A stretch of 64,000 nt of DNA from Chromatiaceae bacterium (GTDB lineage Bacteria; Pseudomonadota; Gammaproteobacteria; Chromatiales; Chromatiaceae): the NCBI GenBank assembly GCA_024235215.1, contig JACKMU010000008.1, positions 186,001-250,000 of the forward strand, in the 5' to 3' direction. The notes under the pieces were generated by a model. That model saw nothing but the letters and a program-made list of their open reading frames with translations. It searched no databases and was not told the DNA's origin. Made by a program: the position numbers and the translations under genes. Position 1 is the stretch's first letter; every line of letters starts with the position of its first letter. Shown here one piece after another: positions 6,854 through 15,036 of this stretch.

Positions 6854-8500
6854 TCAGTCCACTTCCTGATCCTGGGGGATCAGCCGGGCCACCACCCAGT
6901 CCCAAGCCTGCCGTCCGTAGAGTTGTCTGATCACCGGCGGCAGCGCCACGCAACCCTGAGAGAGCAACAGATGGTGAAAATCTGCCGGTGTTCCCTCGCC
7001 ATGGCTCTGTCGCCACTGCCTCAGCACATCGATCAATCTCCAGTTCACCACTCCCACCAACTGCTGTGTTGGATAGCGGGTCAACATAAGCAGGTCCTGA
7101 GCGGCGCTCTGCGCGTGCTGCCCTGGCAACTCCTGCAGTTGCTGCAGCGCGGATGACACCGTCAGACCATAGACATGAAACTCGATATCGATCAGTGCCA
7201 ACAGCGTACGGCGCAGTCGTGCCAGCAGGCAATAGAGTTTATGCTTCGGTGCGGGAAAAAGGCCCAACTCCTGCACCAACTGTTCGGCATAGAGTGACCA
7301 TCCGACCTGCTGACTGGGAGAGAAGTTGACGCGCCGCACCATGGATTCCGCATGCCCGCCTGCGCTCGCGGTAACAGACTGCAGATGGCGGCCAGGCCAG
7401 GCGTTGCGTATGCACCAGGCGGTCAGCTGTGCTGGTGTATCCACCGCGGTGCCCGTCACTGGCCGCGGCAGGTAGAGCTCGCCGGACGGGATACCCGCAG
7501 CGGTGGTGGGTCGATAAACGGTCGCACAATCCAACGGACTATCTTCAGCAGCCAGTCGTAACTCGAGCAGCGCCGCATCAGGAAGCCTGAACTGATCGGT
7601 ATCGGCCAGCCGACGGTGGATTTCGTTGCTGCGTTTGCGCACATAGCGCACCCGCTCTTCACCCTGTAGCTTTTTCTCCTGAGTGAGCCGCTCCAACCAG
7701 GGACGCGGATCCTCCACACCGGTCTGCTCCTTACAAAGGGCACTCAGTTCAGCGGCTGTCGTCTGATAGATCTGGCGTGCCAATTCATGCAGATCTCCCA
7801 GTTTGTCAGGCAGGTGATGCCGCAGCCGCAACTGTTCCTGAAAGCGCTGCCAACCGCACGCGGTATTCCCCTCGGCTTCGGGTGTGATCTTCTCGGCCAG
7901 AAAACTCAGGTATTCAGCGACCGCACTGGCGGCCTGGTCGCAGTGTGCCCGCAACTCACCAGCGTCTTCGCCCCGCTCCGCCAGCCGCTGGAGAAAGCGA
8001 ACACCCGCCGCTCCCTCTCTCTGGGCCACATCGACCCAGATGCGGGGAATCAAAGCGGGATATGCGGAGAGTGTCGAGCGCGCCTTGTGCAGAAACCCGG
8101 GAATCTCCTGCAGGCACCTTGTCAACGCCGCTTCCCCCTGGCTGTCAGCCTCCCGCGCCAATCCGCAGACAGTTCGCAACGGCATGAAGGCCAGCGGATT
8201 TCTATGGCGCCAATCACACTCCAGAATCGCCTGATACTCATCCCGGCAGGCGCCAAACAGGATTTCCATCTCCAGCTGACCGGCTGGGTCGAGAGCATGG
8301 AAATCGATCTCCTCCAGCCCTACGATCGTACTCTCCAGCCAAGAGCCCAATGCACCCACATCATCGTCATCCACCGCCGGCAGCGCTCCGGCATAACCCG
8401 GCACACCGACACGCTGAGCAGTATCCGGATGGAACCGGAACCAAACCTGATAAAACTCATCGGTCAGTGCCTGAAAATCTGCGCAAGAGGAAGCCATCAC
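6854..8500 (-). CDS. DUF885 family protein with degenerate metal-binding motif
   Basis: A protein of 548 residues without signal peptide, belonging by overall layout to the DUF885 family of predicted zinc metallopeptidase-like proteins. Recognisable regions are DEFYQVWFRFHPDTAQRVGV at the start, the FLHKARSTLSAYP helix, and the C-terminal core AAGIPSGELYLPRP..AWPGRHLQSVTA..VGWSLYAEQLVQELGLF. Family members normally carry HExxPGHHLQ and EGWALYAE; here these read RNAWPGRHLQ and VGWSLYAE, so the HE pair, one of the two later histidines and a conserved glutamate are missing. It is probably not an active zinc peptidase. It overlaps the upstream yhfA-type gene by four bases (ATGA), so the two are translated together. 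Function unknown. Confidence 0.7.
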   Translation of the reverse strand: MMASSCADFQALTDEFYQVWFRFHPDTAQRVGVPGYAGALPAVDDDDVGALGSWLESTIVGLEEIDFHALDPAGQLEMEILFGACRDEYQAILECDWRHRNPLAFMPLRTVCGLAREADSQGEAALTRCLQEIPGFLHKARSTLSAYPALIPRIWVDVAQREGAAGVRFLQRLAERGEDAGELRAHCDQAASAVAEYLSFLAEKITPEAEGNTACGWQRFQEQLRLRHHLPDKLGDLHELARQIYQTTAAELSALCKEQTGVEDPRPWLERLTQEKKLQGEERVRYVRKRSNEIHRRLADTDQFRLPDAALLELRLAAEDSPLDCATVYRPTTAAGIPSGELYLPRPVTGTAVDTPAQLTAWCIRNAWPGRHLQSVTASAGGHAESMVRRVNFSPSQQVGWSLYAEQLVQELGLFPAPKHKLYCLLARLRRTLLALIDIEFHVYGLTVSSALQQLQELPGQHAQSAAQDLLMLTRYPTQQLVGVVNWRLIDVLRQWRQSHGEGTPADFHHLLLSQGCVALPPVIRQLYGRQAWDWVVARLIPQDQEVD

Positions 8501-8913
8501 ACTTCCCTTATCTCGAAATCGTGCGTTATCTGTGCGGTCTTACCGAGCATCAGCGAGGCCGAACAGTACTTCTCCGCACTCAGGTTGACCGCACGGGCAA
8601 CCGCTTTCTCACTGAGACCGCTTCCGCTCACGATGAAATGGACCTTGATCTGGGTAAACACCTTGGGTTCGTCCGCCGCCCGCTCCGCCTCCAACAACAC
8701 TTCGCACGAACTCACCCGCTGACGACCCTTCTTGAGGATATGCACCACATCGATCTGCGTGCAGCCACCCAGTCCCAGCAACAGCATCTCCATTGGCCGC
8801 ACCCCCAGATTTCTACCGCCGAGATCCGGTGGCCCATCCATCACCAGCGCATGTCCGCTGCCTGATTCGGCCACCATCAACATATCCTCAATCCACTTCA
8901 CGCGTGCCTTCAT
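8497..8913 (-). CDS. yhfA: OsmC family protein, YhfA type
   Basis: Small OsmC/Ohr-fold protein of 138 residues. The two reactive-type cysteines are in GLGGCTQIDVVHIL and AEKYCSASLML, separated as in YhfA rather than as in Ohr. OsmC-fold enzymes reduce organic peroxides, but YhfA itself has no settled substrate. The start at 8913 is used because GAGG precedes it and the frame upstream is not conserved. It is divergent from crp, the same neighbourhood as yhfA-crp in Escherichia coli, which supports orthology. A Crp operator lies between them. Confidence 0.85.
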   Translation of the reverse strand: MKARVKWIEDMLMVAESGSGHALVMDGPPDLGGRNLGVRPMEMLLLGLGGCTQIDVVHILKKGRQRVSSCEVLLEAERAADEPKVFTQIKVHFIVSGSGLSEKAVARAVNLSAEKYCSASLMLGKTAQITHDFEIREV

Positions 8914-8937
8914 CACAACCTCGCCACTGAAAATCCG

Positions 8938-8953
8938 CGTGAAGACTATCACA
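8938..8953. promoter_or_regulatory. Crp operator between yhfA and crp
   Basis: CGTGA-AGACTA-TCACA matches the TGTGA-N6-TCACA consensus at 9 of 10 informative bases with the correct 6-base spacer. It sits 24 bases before the yhfA start and 64 before the crp start, placed for control of one or both, including autoregulation of crp. Confidence 0.7.
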
Positions 8954-9017
8954 GATCGACATCCGGCGACGCCTTGCTTAAAATCCCCGGAGTCAATGCA
9001 CTTCAGAGCGAGAAATC

Positions 9018-9671
9018 ATGAGCATCATCAAACCGCCGGAAAAGGAACCCAAGTTCCTGCAACCCCTGCTCTCGTTCTGTCATCGCAGACACTATGCCGC
9101 AAAAACCGATATCGTCCATCCCGGCGACAGCGCCGATACGCTGTTTTATCTGGTGGAGGGTTCGGTCGCCATCATCATTGAGGATGAAGAGGGCAAAGAG
9201 ATCATCCTCGCTTACCTGAACAAGGGTGAGTTTATCGGTGAGATGGGACTTTTCACGGCACAACCCAGCCGTAGCGTGCTGGTTCGGACACGCTCTTCCT
9301 GCACCCTGGCAGAGATCAGCTATGCACGTCTGGAGCAACTGTTCGAATCCGACCTGAAACCCCATGTAAAAGAGTTGCTCTATGCGATGGGCGCTCAACT
9401 CACCCAGCGCCTGCTACACACCAGCCGCAAGGTGGGACATCTCGCCTTTCTCGACGTCACCGGCCGCATCGCCCGCACGCTGCTGGATCTGTGCAAACAA
9501 CCCGATGCGATGACCCATCCGGACGGTATGCAGATTCGCATCACCCGCCAGGAGATTGGCCGTATCGTCGGCTGCTCCCGGGAGATGGCAGGCCGGGTGC
9601 TCAAAAACCTGGAGGAGCAGGGCCTGATCAGCGTGAAAGGAAAAACCATCGTGGTCTTCGGTACCCGCTGA
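9018..9671 (+). CDS. crp: cAMP receptor protein Crp/Vfr
   Basis: Global transcription factor of 217 residues. The N-terminal cyclic-nucleotide domain keeps the cAMP contacts GEFIGEMGLF and RSVLVRT (Glu and Arg-Ser of the phosphate pocket). The hinge HTSRKVGHLAFLDVTGRIARTL and the C-terminal winged helix ITRQEIGRIVGCSREMAGRVLKNLEEQGLI are nearly the enterobacterial sequence. The recognition helix retains Arg-Glu and the final Arg that read TGTGA, so the DNA target should be the classical one, agreeing with the operator at 8938-8953. It starts with ATG at 9018 and stands divergent to yhfA. Confidence 0.96.
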   Translation: MSIIKPPEKEPKFLQPLLSFCHRRHYAAKTDIVHPGDSADTLFYLVEGSVAIIIEDEEGKEIILAYLNKGEFIGEMGLFTAQPSRSVLVRTRSSCTLAEISYARLEQLFESDLKPHVKELLYAMGAQLTQRLLHTSRKVGHLAFLDVTGRIARTLLDLCKQPDAMTHPDGMQIRITRQEIGRIVGCSREMAGRVLKNLEEQGLISVKGKTIVVFGTR

Positions 9672-9681
9672 ACTAGGGTTT

Positions 9682-10605
9682 TCAGCGCGCCGATTTTTCC
9701 GTCTGGATATCATCCCCGCCGGCGAATTTGCGGTCGGGCCCCGCTGAGATGAGGGTGAAGCGCTCACCTGACGTGGTATAGCGAAACGGCGTTCCCCAGC
9801 CGTCCAGCATCTCCTGCGGAGGGATACCCAGATCCTGTTGGATACGCTCCATAGTGACTTGGGAGGGATCGAATCCGGCACCATACTGAATCATCCAGAT
9901 CCGAACCGAGCGGCCCAGCAGTTCCATGCGTTGCCGGGTTCTGGTGACCTCTTCGGGAGTATCGGGACGCACGGCCGCGGTTGTTGACGGCTGTGCTGCT
10001 GGTGTTGCGCCACCCAGATACTCCAGACCGCCCCAGACGGCGACCCCGAGTAGCAGCAACGCAGCGGCAACCAGCAGCAGTCGGGTTCGCTGGCCGCTCA
10101 CTCGCGACTTTTTCTGTGCCGATTTGCGACCGGTGCGCCTGGTTGCCACAGATCCGACTGTCGACTCCCCCAGGTCGCTGGTCGCTGTCAGGGTGTCGGT
10201 ATCCGCAATCGGCGAGTGCTGCTGCGCGGAACGCATTGCGGCCTGATCACTGCGGGTCGGCTGCACCGCAATCTCCTCGATCTGCATACCCGGATGTTCG
10301 ATCTCCAGCTCCAGCTTGTCGCTGAGCCGAACACTCTCCACATCCTTCGCATCCTCATCCGCCGGGGTGCTCCCAGCCGGGCGAATATCGCACTGAGCGC
10401 CACAGTTGATGATCTTGCCCATCAGTTCGACCGCCCGCGCCTTCTCCAGTGCCGGCTTGATTGCTATCAGCTTGCCACGCAGCAGATTGCGTGTCTTCTC
10501 CGGAGGTATGCGCAACAGCTGTGACAGTGATGCCACCACCTCTTCGACCCGGTACCCCTCCAAGGGTCGACCGCTCAGCTCCAGGAGAAATTTCTCTCCG
10601 CTCAT
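9682..10605 (-). CDS. Membrane-anchored protein with GspG-like pseudopilin C-terminal domain
   Basis: A protein of 307 residues not matched to a named family over its full length. Residues 1-75 form a small domain (EEVVASLSQLLRIPPEKTRNLL, ELMGKIINCGAQCDI) resembling small alpha/beta domains found at the front of some proteobacterial membrane proteins. A low-complexity linker leads to one membrane segment at about 175-192. Residues 225-300 resemble the globular domain of the type II secretion major pseudopilin, with DGWGTPFRYTTSGERFTLISAGPD and the calcium-loop-like GGDDI. There is no prepilin peptidase site at the start, so it is not an ordinary pseudopilin. It overlaps nfeD by four bases (ATGA), which fixes the start. 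Confidence 0.65.
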   Translation of the reverse strand: MSGEKFLLELSGRPLEGYRVEEVVASLSQLLRIPPEKTRNLLRGKLIAIKPALEKARAVELMGKIINCGAQCDIRPAGSTPADEDAKDVESVRLSDKLELEIEHPGMQIEEIAVQPTRSDQAAMRSAQQHSPIADTDTLTATSDLGESTVGSVATRRTGRKSAQKKSRVSGQRTRLLLVAAALLLLGVAVWGGLEYLGGATPAAQPSTTAAVRPDTPEEVTRTRQRMELLGRSVRIWMIQYGAGFDPSQVTMERIQQDLGIPPQEMLDGWGTPFRYTTSGERFTLISAGPDRKFAGGDDIQTEKSAR

Positions 10606-11054
10606 CCGGCTCCGCTCTCCACTTTCAGCACCACTCCATCGACACCCACCACGGTAACCTGGGTGCCAGCCGCACAATCCTCCCCCTCGATCTTCCAGGT
10701 GGTATCGTCAACCCGGATCTTTCCAAGCCCGTTGACGATCGGAAGATCCAGCGTGAAACGCCGACCAATATACTGCTCTCCGCGTCGATTCAGCAGGGGA
10801 CGGTCTGTCTCAGTCGGGTGCCGGTCCAGTAGCAATCGCCAGAGCACCACGCTGGCGACGCTTACCAATGCGAACAGCAGCAGCTGATACTCCCAGCCAA
10901 GCGCCGGAAACAGCATTACCACCAGACCCACCACACCGGCCGCCACGCCCATCCAGAGGAAGAACACCCCGGGTGAAAAGGCCTCCAGAATGATCAACAC
11001 CACCCCCAGCACCCACCAGTGCCAGTAGGCGGCGCTCTCCAGCCACTCCATCAA
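10602..11054 (-). CDS. NfeD family membrane protein (YbbK type)
   Basis: Inner-membrane protein of 150 residues: several hydrophobic segments in the first 75 (WHWWVLGVVLIILEAF, FFLWMGVAAGVVGLVVMLF, LLLFALVSVASVVLWRLLL) and a C-terminal OB-fold domain (GRRFTLDLPIVNGLGKIRVDDTTW..GTQVTVVGVDGVVLKV). NfeD proteins partner with SPFH proteins; this one overlaps the upstream qmcA-type gene by four bases, the usual pairing of YbbK with QmcA. Likely involved in membrane quality control or microdomain organisation, which is inference from the family. Confidence 0.9.
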   Translation of the reverse strand: MMEWLESAAYWHWWVLGVVLIILEAFSPGVFFLWMGVAAGVVGLVVMLFPALGWEYQLLLFALVSVASVVLWRLLLDRHPTETDRPLLNRRGEQYIGRRFTLDLPIVNGLGKIRVDDTTWKIEGEDCAAGTQVTVVGVDGVVLKVESGAG

Positions 11055-11974
11055 CGCTCTCCCTCCCCGCGCCCCTTCATCGCGCCTTTTGCCACCTCGA
11101 CGATCCCAGCCAGCGAACCGATCAAGCTGGAAGCCTCCAAAGGCATCATAATCACCTTCTGGTTGTTCGCGGAGGCGATCTCCTTGAGTGCTTCGGTATA
11201 CTTCTGTGCAATGAAGTAGTTGATCGCATTGACGTCACCCTTGGCAATCGCCTGCGAGACCATCATGGTCGCTTTGGCCTCCGCCTCTGCCAACCGCTCG
11301 CGCGCCTCAGCCTCACGAAATGCCGCCTCTTTCTCGCCTTCCGCCTCCAGGATCGCCGCCTGCTTGTGTCCCTCAGCCTGCAGAATCTCGGACTGTCGTT
11401 GACCTTCGGACTCGAGTATGGCCGCCCGCTTCTCGCGCTCGGCCTTCATCTGTCGCGCCATTGCATCGACCAGGTCTTTTGGTGGTGAAATATCTTTGAT
11501 CTCGATGCGCGTCACCTTGACCCCCCAGGGAGTGGTGGCGTCATCCACTACGCTGAGTAGTTGGGCGTTGATATGATCGCGCTTGGAGAGCAGCTCATCC
11601 AGATCCATCGAACCCATCACCGTGCGGATGTTGGTCATGGTCAGGTTCAAGATAGCGTGGGTCAGATTGCTCACCTCATAGGCCGCCTTGGCCGCATCGA
11701 GGATTTGAAAAAAGACCACGCCGTCCACGGTAACCATGGCGTTGTCACGCGTAATCACCTCCTGTGATGGCACATCGAGCACCTGCTCCATCATGTTGAG
11801 CTTGGCACCCACGGTGTCGATGACGGGTACGATCAAGTTCAATCCAGGACGCAACGTTTTCGTGTATCTCCCGAATCTCTCCACAGTATACTCCGCACCC
11901 TGCGGCACCCGTTTTGCGCCCAGGACCACCAGCACAATGGCCAGTACCACAAATATCAACGCAAACTCACCCAT
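11051..11974 (-). CDS. qmcA: SPFH/stomatin-like membrane protein (QmcA type)
   Basis: A protein of 307 residues with an N-terminal membrane anchor (FALIFVVLAIVLVVLG), the SPFH domain (VPQGAEYTVERFGRYTKTLRPGLNLIVP to about residue 190) and a long charged coiled coil rich in Ala-Glu-Gly repeats (ILESEGQRQSEILQAEGHKQ onward). QmcA proteins form oligomeric cages in the inner membrane and work with FtsH in E. coli. The last four bases overlap nfeD. An upstream gap of 130 bases separates it from the divergent ttcA. Confidence 0.93.
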   Translation of the reverse strand: MGEFALIFVVLAIVLVVLGAKRVPQGAEYTVERFGRYTKTLRPGLNLIVPVIDTVGAKLNMMEQVLDVPSQEVITRDNAMVTVDGVVFFQILDAAKAAYEVSNLTHAILNLTMTNIRTVMGSMDLDELLSKRDHINAQLLSVVDDATTPWGVKVTRIEIKDISPPKDLVDAMARQMKAEREKRAAILESEGQRQSEILQAEGHKQAAILEAEGEKEAAFREAEARERLAEAEAKATMMVSQAIAKGDVNAINYFIAQKYTEALKEIASANNQKVIMMPLEASSLIGSLAGIVEVAKGAMKGRGEGER

Positions 11975-12107
11975 ATTCTCAACTCCAGTAATCTAGTGTG
12001 TACCGGTGATCGCTCCCAGTATACGCGAGGCAGTGGCAGCGTAAACCTTGGGGTAAACTATCCCTCCAGACACTGAATCGTCCCTATTCATCCAATATTG
12101 AGTGACA

Positions 12108-12857
12108 ATGTACCCTAAACCACCCAAAGCGCTGCTACGCAAAGTCGGACGCGCAATCGCCGATTTCAACATGATCCGCGACCAGGACCGGATCCTGCTC
12201 GGGGTATCTGGTGGCAAAGATTCGCTCTCGCTTCTGCTGATTCTGAAGCATCTTCAGACATACGCCCCGGTACGGTTCGATCTGGGGGTGATCACCGTCG
12301 ATCCGCAGGTGGATGGATTCAATCCCGAGGCGCTCAAATCCTACTACGACACAATCCAGATAACGTACCACTACCGCTCCCAACCGATCATGGCCCAGGC
12401 ACAGCAGAACATGGACGGCGACTCATTCTGCGCCTACTGTTCGCGCATGAAGCGTGGCATCATGTACTCCACCTGCCGCGAGCATGGCTATAATGTGCTG
12501 GCGCTTGGTCAGCATCTGGACGACCTCGCCGAGAGCCTGCTGCTGTCAATGTTTCATGGCGGCCAGTTGCGCACCATGAAGGCGCACTATCTGAACGATG
12601 CCGGAGACATCCGCATCATTCGGCCACTGGTCTACTGCCGTGAGAGCCAGACCGGTGCCTACGCCCGCGAAGCGACGCTGCCGATCGTCGCCGACAGCTG
12701 CCCCGCCTGCTTCAGTGCACCGACCCGGCGTCAGCACATGAAAGAGCTGTTGGCAAGAGAGGAGCGGCAGAGCAGGCATCTGTTCGCCAACCTGTTGCAC
12801 GCAATGCGGCCGCTGATGGAGGGCCGGGGAGTGAGTGCCGGGGATTCCTGGCCCTAG
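12108..12857 (+). CDS. ttcA: tRNA 2-thiocytidine biosynthesis protein TtcA family
   Basis: PP-loop tRNA sulfurtransferase of 249 residues that activates the target base with ATP and inserts sulfur, classically making 2-thiocytidine at tRNA position 32. The PP-loop is SGGKDS (about residue 33), cysteines CAYC and CPAC are placed to bind the 4Fe-4S cluster, and LGQHLDDLAESLLLSMFHGG and RIIRPLVYCRE are typical. A GTG two codons ahead of the chosen ATG is an alternative start. The CPACF version of the second cysteine pair is common in TtcA relatives, so a slightly different tRNA target is possible. An identical copy of the 166-bp element begins six bases past the stop. Confidence 0.88.
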   Translation: MYPKPPKALLRKVGRAIADFNMIRDQDRILLGVSGGKDSLSLLLILKHLQTYAPVRFDLGVITVDPQVDGFNPEALKSYYDTIQITYHYRSQPIMAQAQQNMDGDSFCAYCSRMKRGIMYSTCREHGYNVLALGQHLDDLAESLLLSMFHGGQLRTMKAHYLNDAGDIRIIRPLVYCRESQTGAYAREATLPIVADSCPACFSAPTRRQHMKELLAREERQSRHLFANLLHAMRPLMEGRGVSAGDSWP

Positions 12858-12862
12858 GCCCC

Positions 12863-13028
12863 TAGGAGCCTGTCTGACTTATCCGTTTGAAGCGAAAATC
12901 ACCGGGGGCGAATCAAATCAGTTTATCGAACGAGGCGAATAGTGGGCCTATTTAACGAGGTCGATAAGCTGAGTTGATCGTCATCCGGGGATTTGCAGCC
13001 AAACAGTGTTAAGTCAGACAGGCTCCTA
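12863..13028. mobile_element. 166-bp MITE-like palindromic element, copy B
   Basis: Base-for-base identical to the element at 6554-6719, including the 19-base terminal inverted repeats and flanking CTAG. It lies between the convergent ttcA and TraB-family genes. The identity over 166 bases with different flanks shows recent movement or conversion. Confidence 0.9.
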
Positions 13029-13040
13029 GCCCTCGCCTTA

Positions 13041-14240
13041 TCATCCCGCCAGCCGTTCGAAAATGCGGAAACCGGCCAGGTAGGTGCCCGCCGCCGATCC
13101 CAGGGTACTGAGCAGGAATACCAGCAGAGTGCGTGAGACGCGATTCTTCCACCACCCTTTGAGTCTGGTGGTATCCTGCCGCAACCGCCCAAAATCACCC
13201 ACTCTGGGCTTGCGCAGGTAGATCTCGACTGCGGCAGTCACCATACCGGCACCGATCGTCGGATTCAGCGAGGTGATTGGCGCAGCGAAGAAAGCGATGA
13301 TCACCGTCAACGGATGCGCCGCTGCTATCAATGCGCCCAACGCGCACAGTGAGCCATTGATCACCACCCAGTCCAGCACCAATCGCCAGCCCAGTTCCGG
13401 GCTGCGGCTGAAGCCGAGTGCGAAGCCAAACAACAGCAGCGCAACAATGATCCAGGGTATCAGCTTGGGCCAACTGCTCGGCTGCGGTAGTTGATCCAGT
13501 GCCGCAATGGACGCTGCCGGCTGCGTGATACCCTGCTCGAGATAGCTTTTGATCCCTTTCAGATGGCCGGCACCCACCACCGCGAGAATATTTTCGTGAC
13601 TGTGGGTCTCCGCCTCCTGTTGCAACCGGGCCGCCATATAACGGTCCCGTTCGTCGATCAGCGGCAGGTAGAGATCCTGCCGCTCTTCGGCAAACTCGGC
13701 AAAGGTGGTCTCCAGCATATCCCCCTGCTTGAGTCCTTCGATCTCCTCTTCGCTCACCTCCTCCCGCGAGATCACACTGGCCAGCAGCCCTGCCACTATG
13801 CCCAGACGCCGCCACCAGGGAATGTTGTGCATCACCCTCTTCAGGGTGATACCCAGCTCCCGGTCGATCAGCAGCACCGGGCATTGATTCTCACGGGCAT
13901 AGGTCACGGCGGCGCGCTGCTCCGCACCCGGCTCGATATCGAACTGCTCGGCAATGCGCTGCTGATAGGCGCCAAGCGCCAGATTGGCCGCCACCATGCT
14001 GGCCTTTCCCTCTCTGAATACCCGGAACAGATCCATACGTGAGAGCGCGTCCGGATCCACCAGTGCGTTGTAGCGACTGGGGCACAGCTCAACCGCGACC
14101 GCGTCATATTCTCCTGTTGCCAGCAACTCCTTGACATGCTCCGCACTGGCACGCGAAACATGTGCGGTACCGAGTAGCGTGACGCGGCTGCTGCCGATCT
14201 GGATATCCGCTCGCGGCTGCTGGTCAGGTACATGTGTCAT
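13041..14240 (-). CDS. TraB/PrgY/GumN family membrane protein
   Basis: A protein of 399 residues whose first 250 are the TraB-type domain: VTLLGTAHVSRAS, VAVELCPSRYNAL, the central VAANLALGAYQQRI, PVLLIDRELGITLKRV, and VVGAGHLKGIKSYLE. The paired GTAHVS and GxGH motifs with the intervening Glu resemble the catalytic arrangement of the TIKI/EreA-like fold. The last 140 residues hold about four membrane segments (SWPKLIPWIIVALLLFGFALG, WVVINGSLCALGALIAA, VIIAFFAAPITSL, LLVFLLSTLGSAAGTYLAGF). The archaeal/bacterial group with this C-terminus is uncharacterised; a membrane hydrolase is plausible but unproven. Confidence 0.85.
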   Translation of the reverse strand: MTHVPDQQPRADIQIGSSRVTLLGTAHVSRASAEHVKELLATGEYDAVAVELCPSRYNALVDPDALSRMDLFRVFREGKASMVAANLALGAYQQRIAEQFDIEPGAEQRAAVTYARENQCPVLLIDRELGITLKRVMHNIPWWRRLGIVAGLLASVISREEVSEEEIEGLKQGDMLETTFAEFAEERQDLYLPLIDERDRYMAARLQQEAETHSHENILAVVGAGHLKGIKSYLEQGITQPAASIAALDQLPQPSSWPKLIPWIIVALLLFGFALGFSRSPELGWRLVLDWVVINGSLCALGALIAAAHPLTVIIAFFAAPITSLNPTIGAGMVTAAVEIYLRKPRVGDFGRLRQDTTRLKGWWKNRVSRTLLVFLLSTLGSAAGTYLAGFRIFERLAG

Positions 14241-14612
14241 CGGATCGTTCCCTTGGAGTTTTCAGCCAACCGCGCTCTCTACCACCCTGACCCCGAAAGA
14301 GCCGCAGCAGCAATTCAGTACCGTTTTTTCAGCGTGGCGGGTTTGATTGTCTTATTTGTGTCCGGAAACCCCCATCCATGGGATGTTTCCTGAATGAAAC
14401 CGGAAAATGCGATTTCCCCGGTTTCGTCGTGTTAAATGACTTATCGTCTTTGAACTTGTCAGCACATCCTTGTGCCGAGATAGTGTCCGCCGTTTCCGGG
14501 CCTGGCGCCGCCAGCACGGGCGATGCATCTTAACAGGGATAGCGGTTGTTGTGTGATTCGTTGTCACTCGCTTACTATGTCGCAACTCCCGCGTTATTCG
14601 AATCTGGCACGA
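14241..14612. other. Divergent intergenic region
   Basis: Separates the TraB-family gene from the lipoprotein gene. It contains a hairpin with stem AAACCGG (14397-14403) and CCGGTTT (14418-14424) and a second short repeat around CATCCATGGGATG, but no T tract and no clear promoter pair. No gene is supported. Confidence 0.45.
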
Positions 14613-15029
14613 ATGTACAACCCTAGCTTGCGAACGCTTTTTCCGCTCCTGGCCCTGCTCCTGCTGTTGGTCGGTGGCTGCCAGACGCTGGAGAGTAAGC
14701 GGTCGAACATAGAGTTGGAAAATGTGCTCAATAGTTACCACACCACGATACGCTGGGACAGGCCGGAAAAGGCCTATCTGTTCCTGAAGCCGGCCCACTT
14801 TGCCGGTGAGCGTCTGCCGGCTGGCCTGGATAATGTCCGGGTGACGGGCTATGAGGTGATCCAGCCACCGGCACCCGTAAGTGATGGGGTGGTCGCCCAG
14901 ACGGTGAGGATCTCTTATGTGCTGGAGGATCGCCAGATAGAGCGAAATCTGCTGGATCAACAGCTGTGGGAATACCAGACAGAGAGCAGAATCTGGTACC
15001 GCATCAATCCCATACCGGCATACCAATGA
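14613..15029 (+). CDS. Predicted lipoprotein of unknown function
   Basis: A protein of 138 residues starting MYNPSLRTLFPLLALLLLLV followed by the lipobox VGGC, so it should be lipid-anchored, probably to the outer membrane. The frame is open 30 codons earlier, but only the chosen ATG puts the hydrophobic segment at the N-terminus as a signal peptide. The mature part is a small mixed alpha/beta domain with LENVLNSYHTTIRWDRPEKAYLFLKP and a conserved-looking end QTESRIWYRINPIP. Similar proteins are hypothetical in other gammaproteobacteria. The AI-2E family gene begins seven bases after its stop, so they are probably one operon. Confidence 0.75.
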   Translation: MYNPSLRTLFPLLALLLLLVGGCQTLESKRSNIELENVLNSYHTTIRWDRPEKAYLFLKPAHFAGERLPAGLDNVRVTGYEVIQPPAPVSDGVVAQTVRISYVLEDRQIERNLLDQQLWEYQTESRIWYRINPIPAYQ

Positions 15030-15036
15030 GCCTTAG

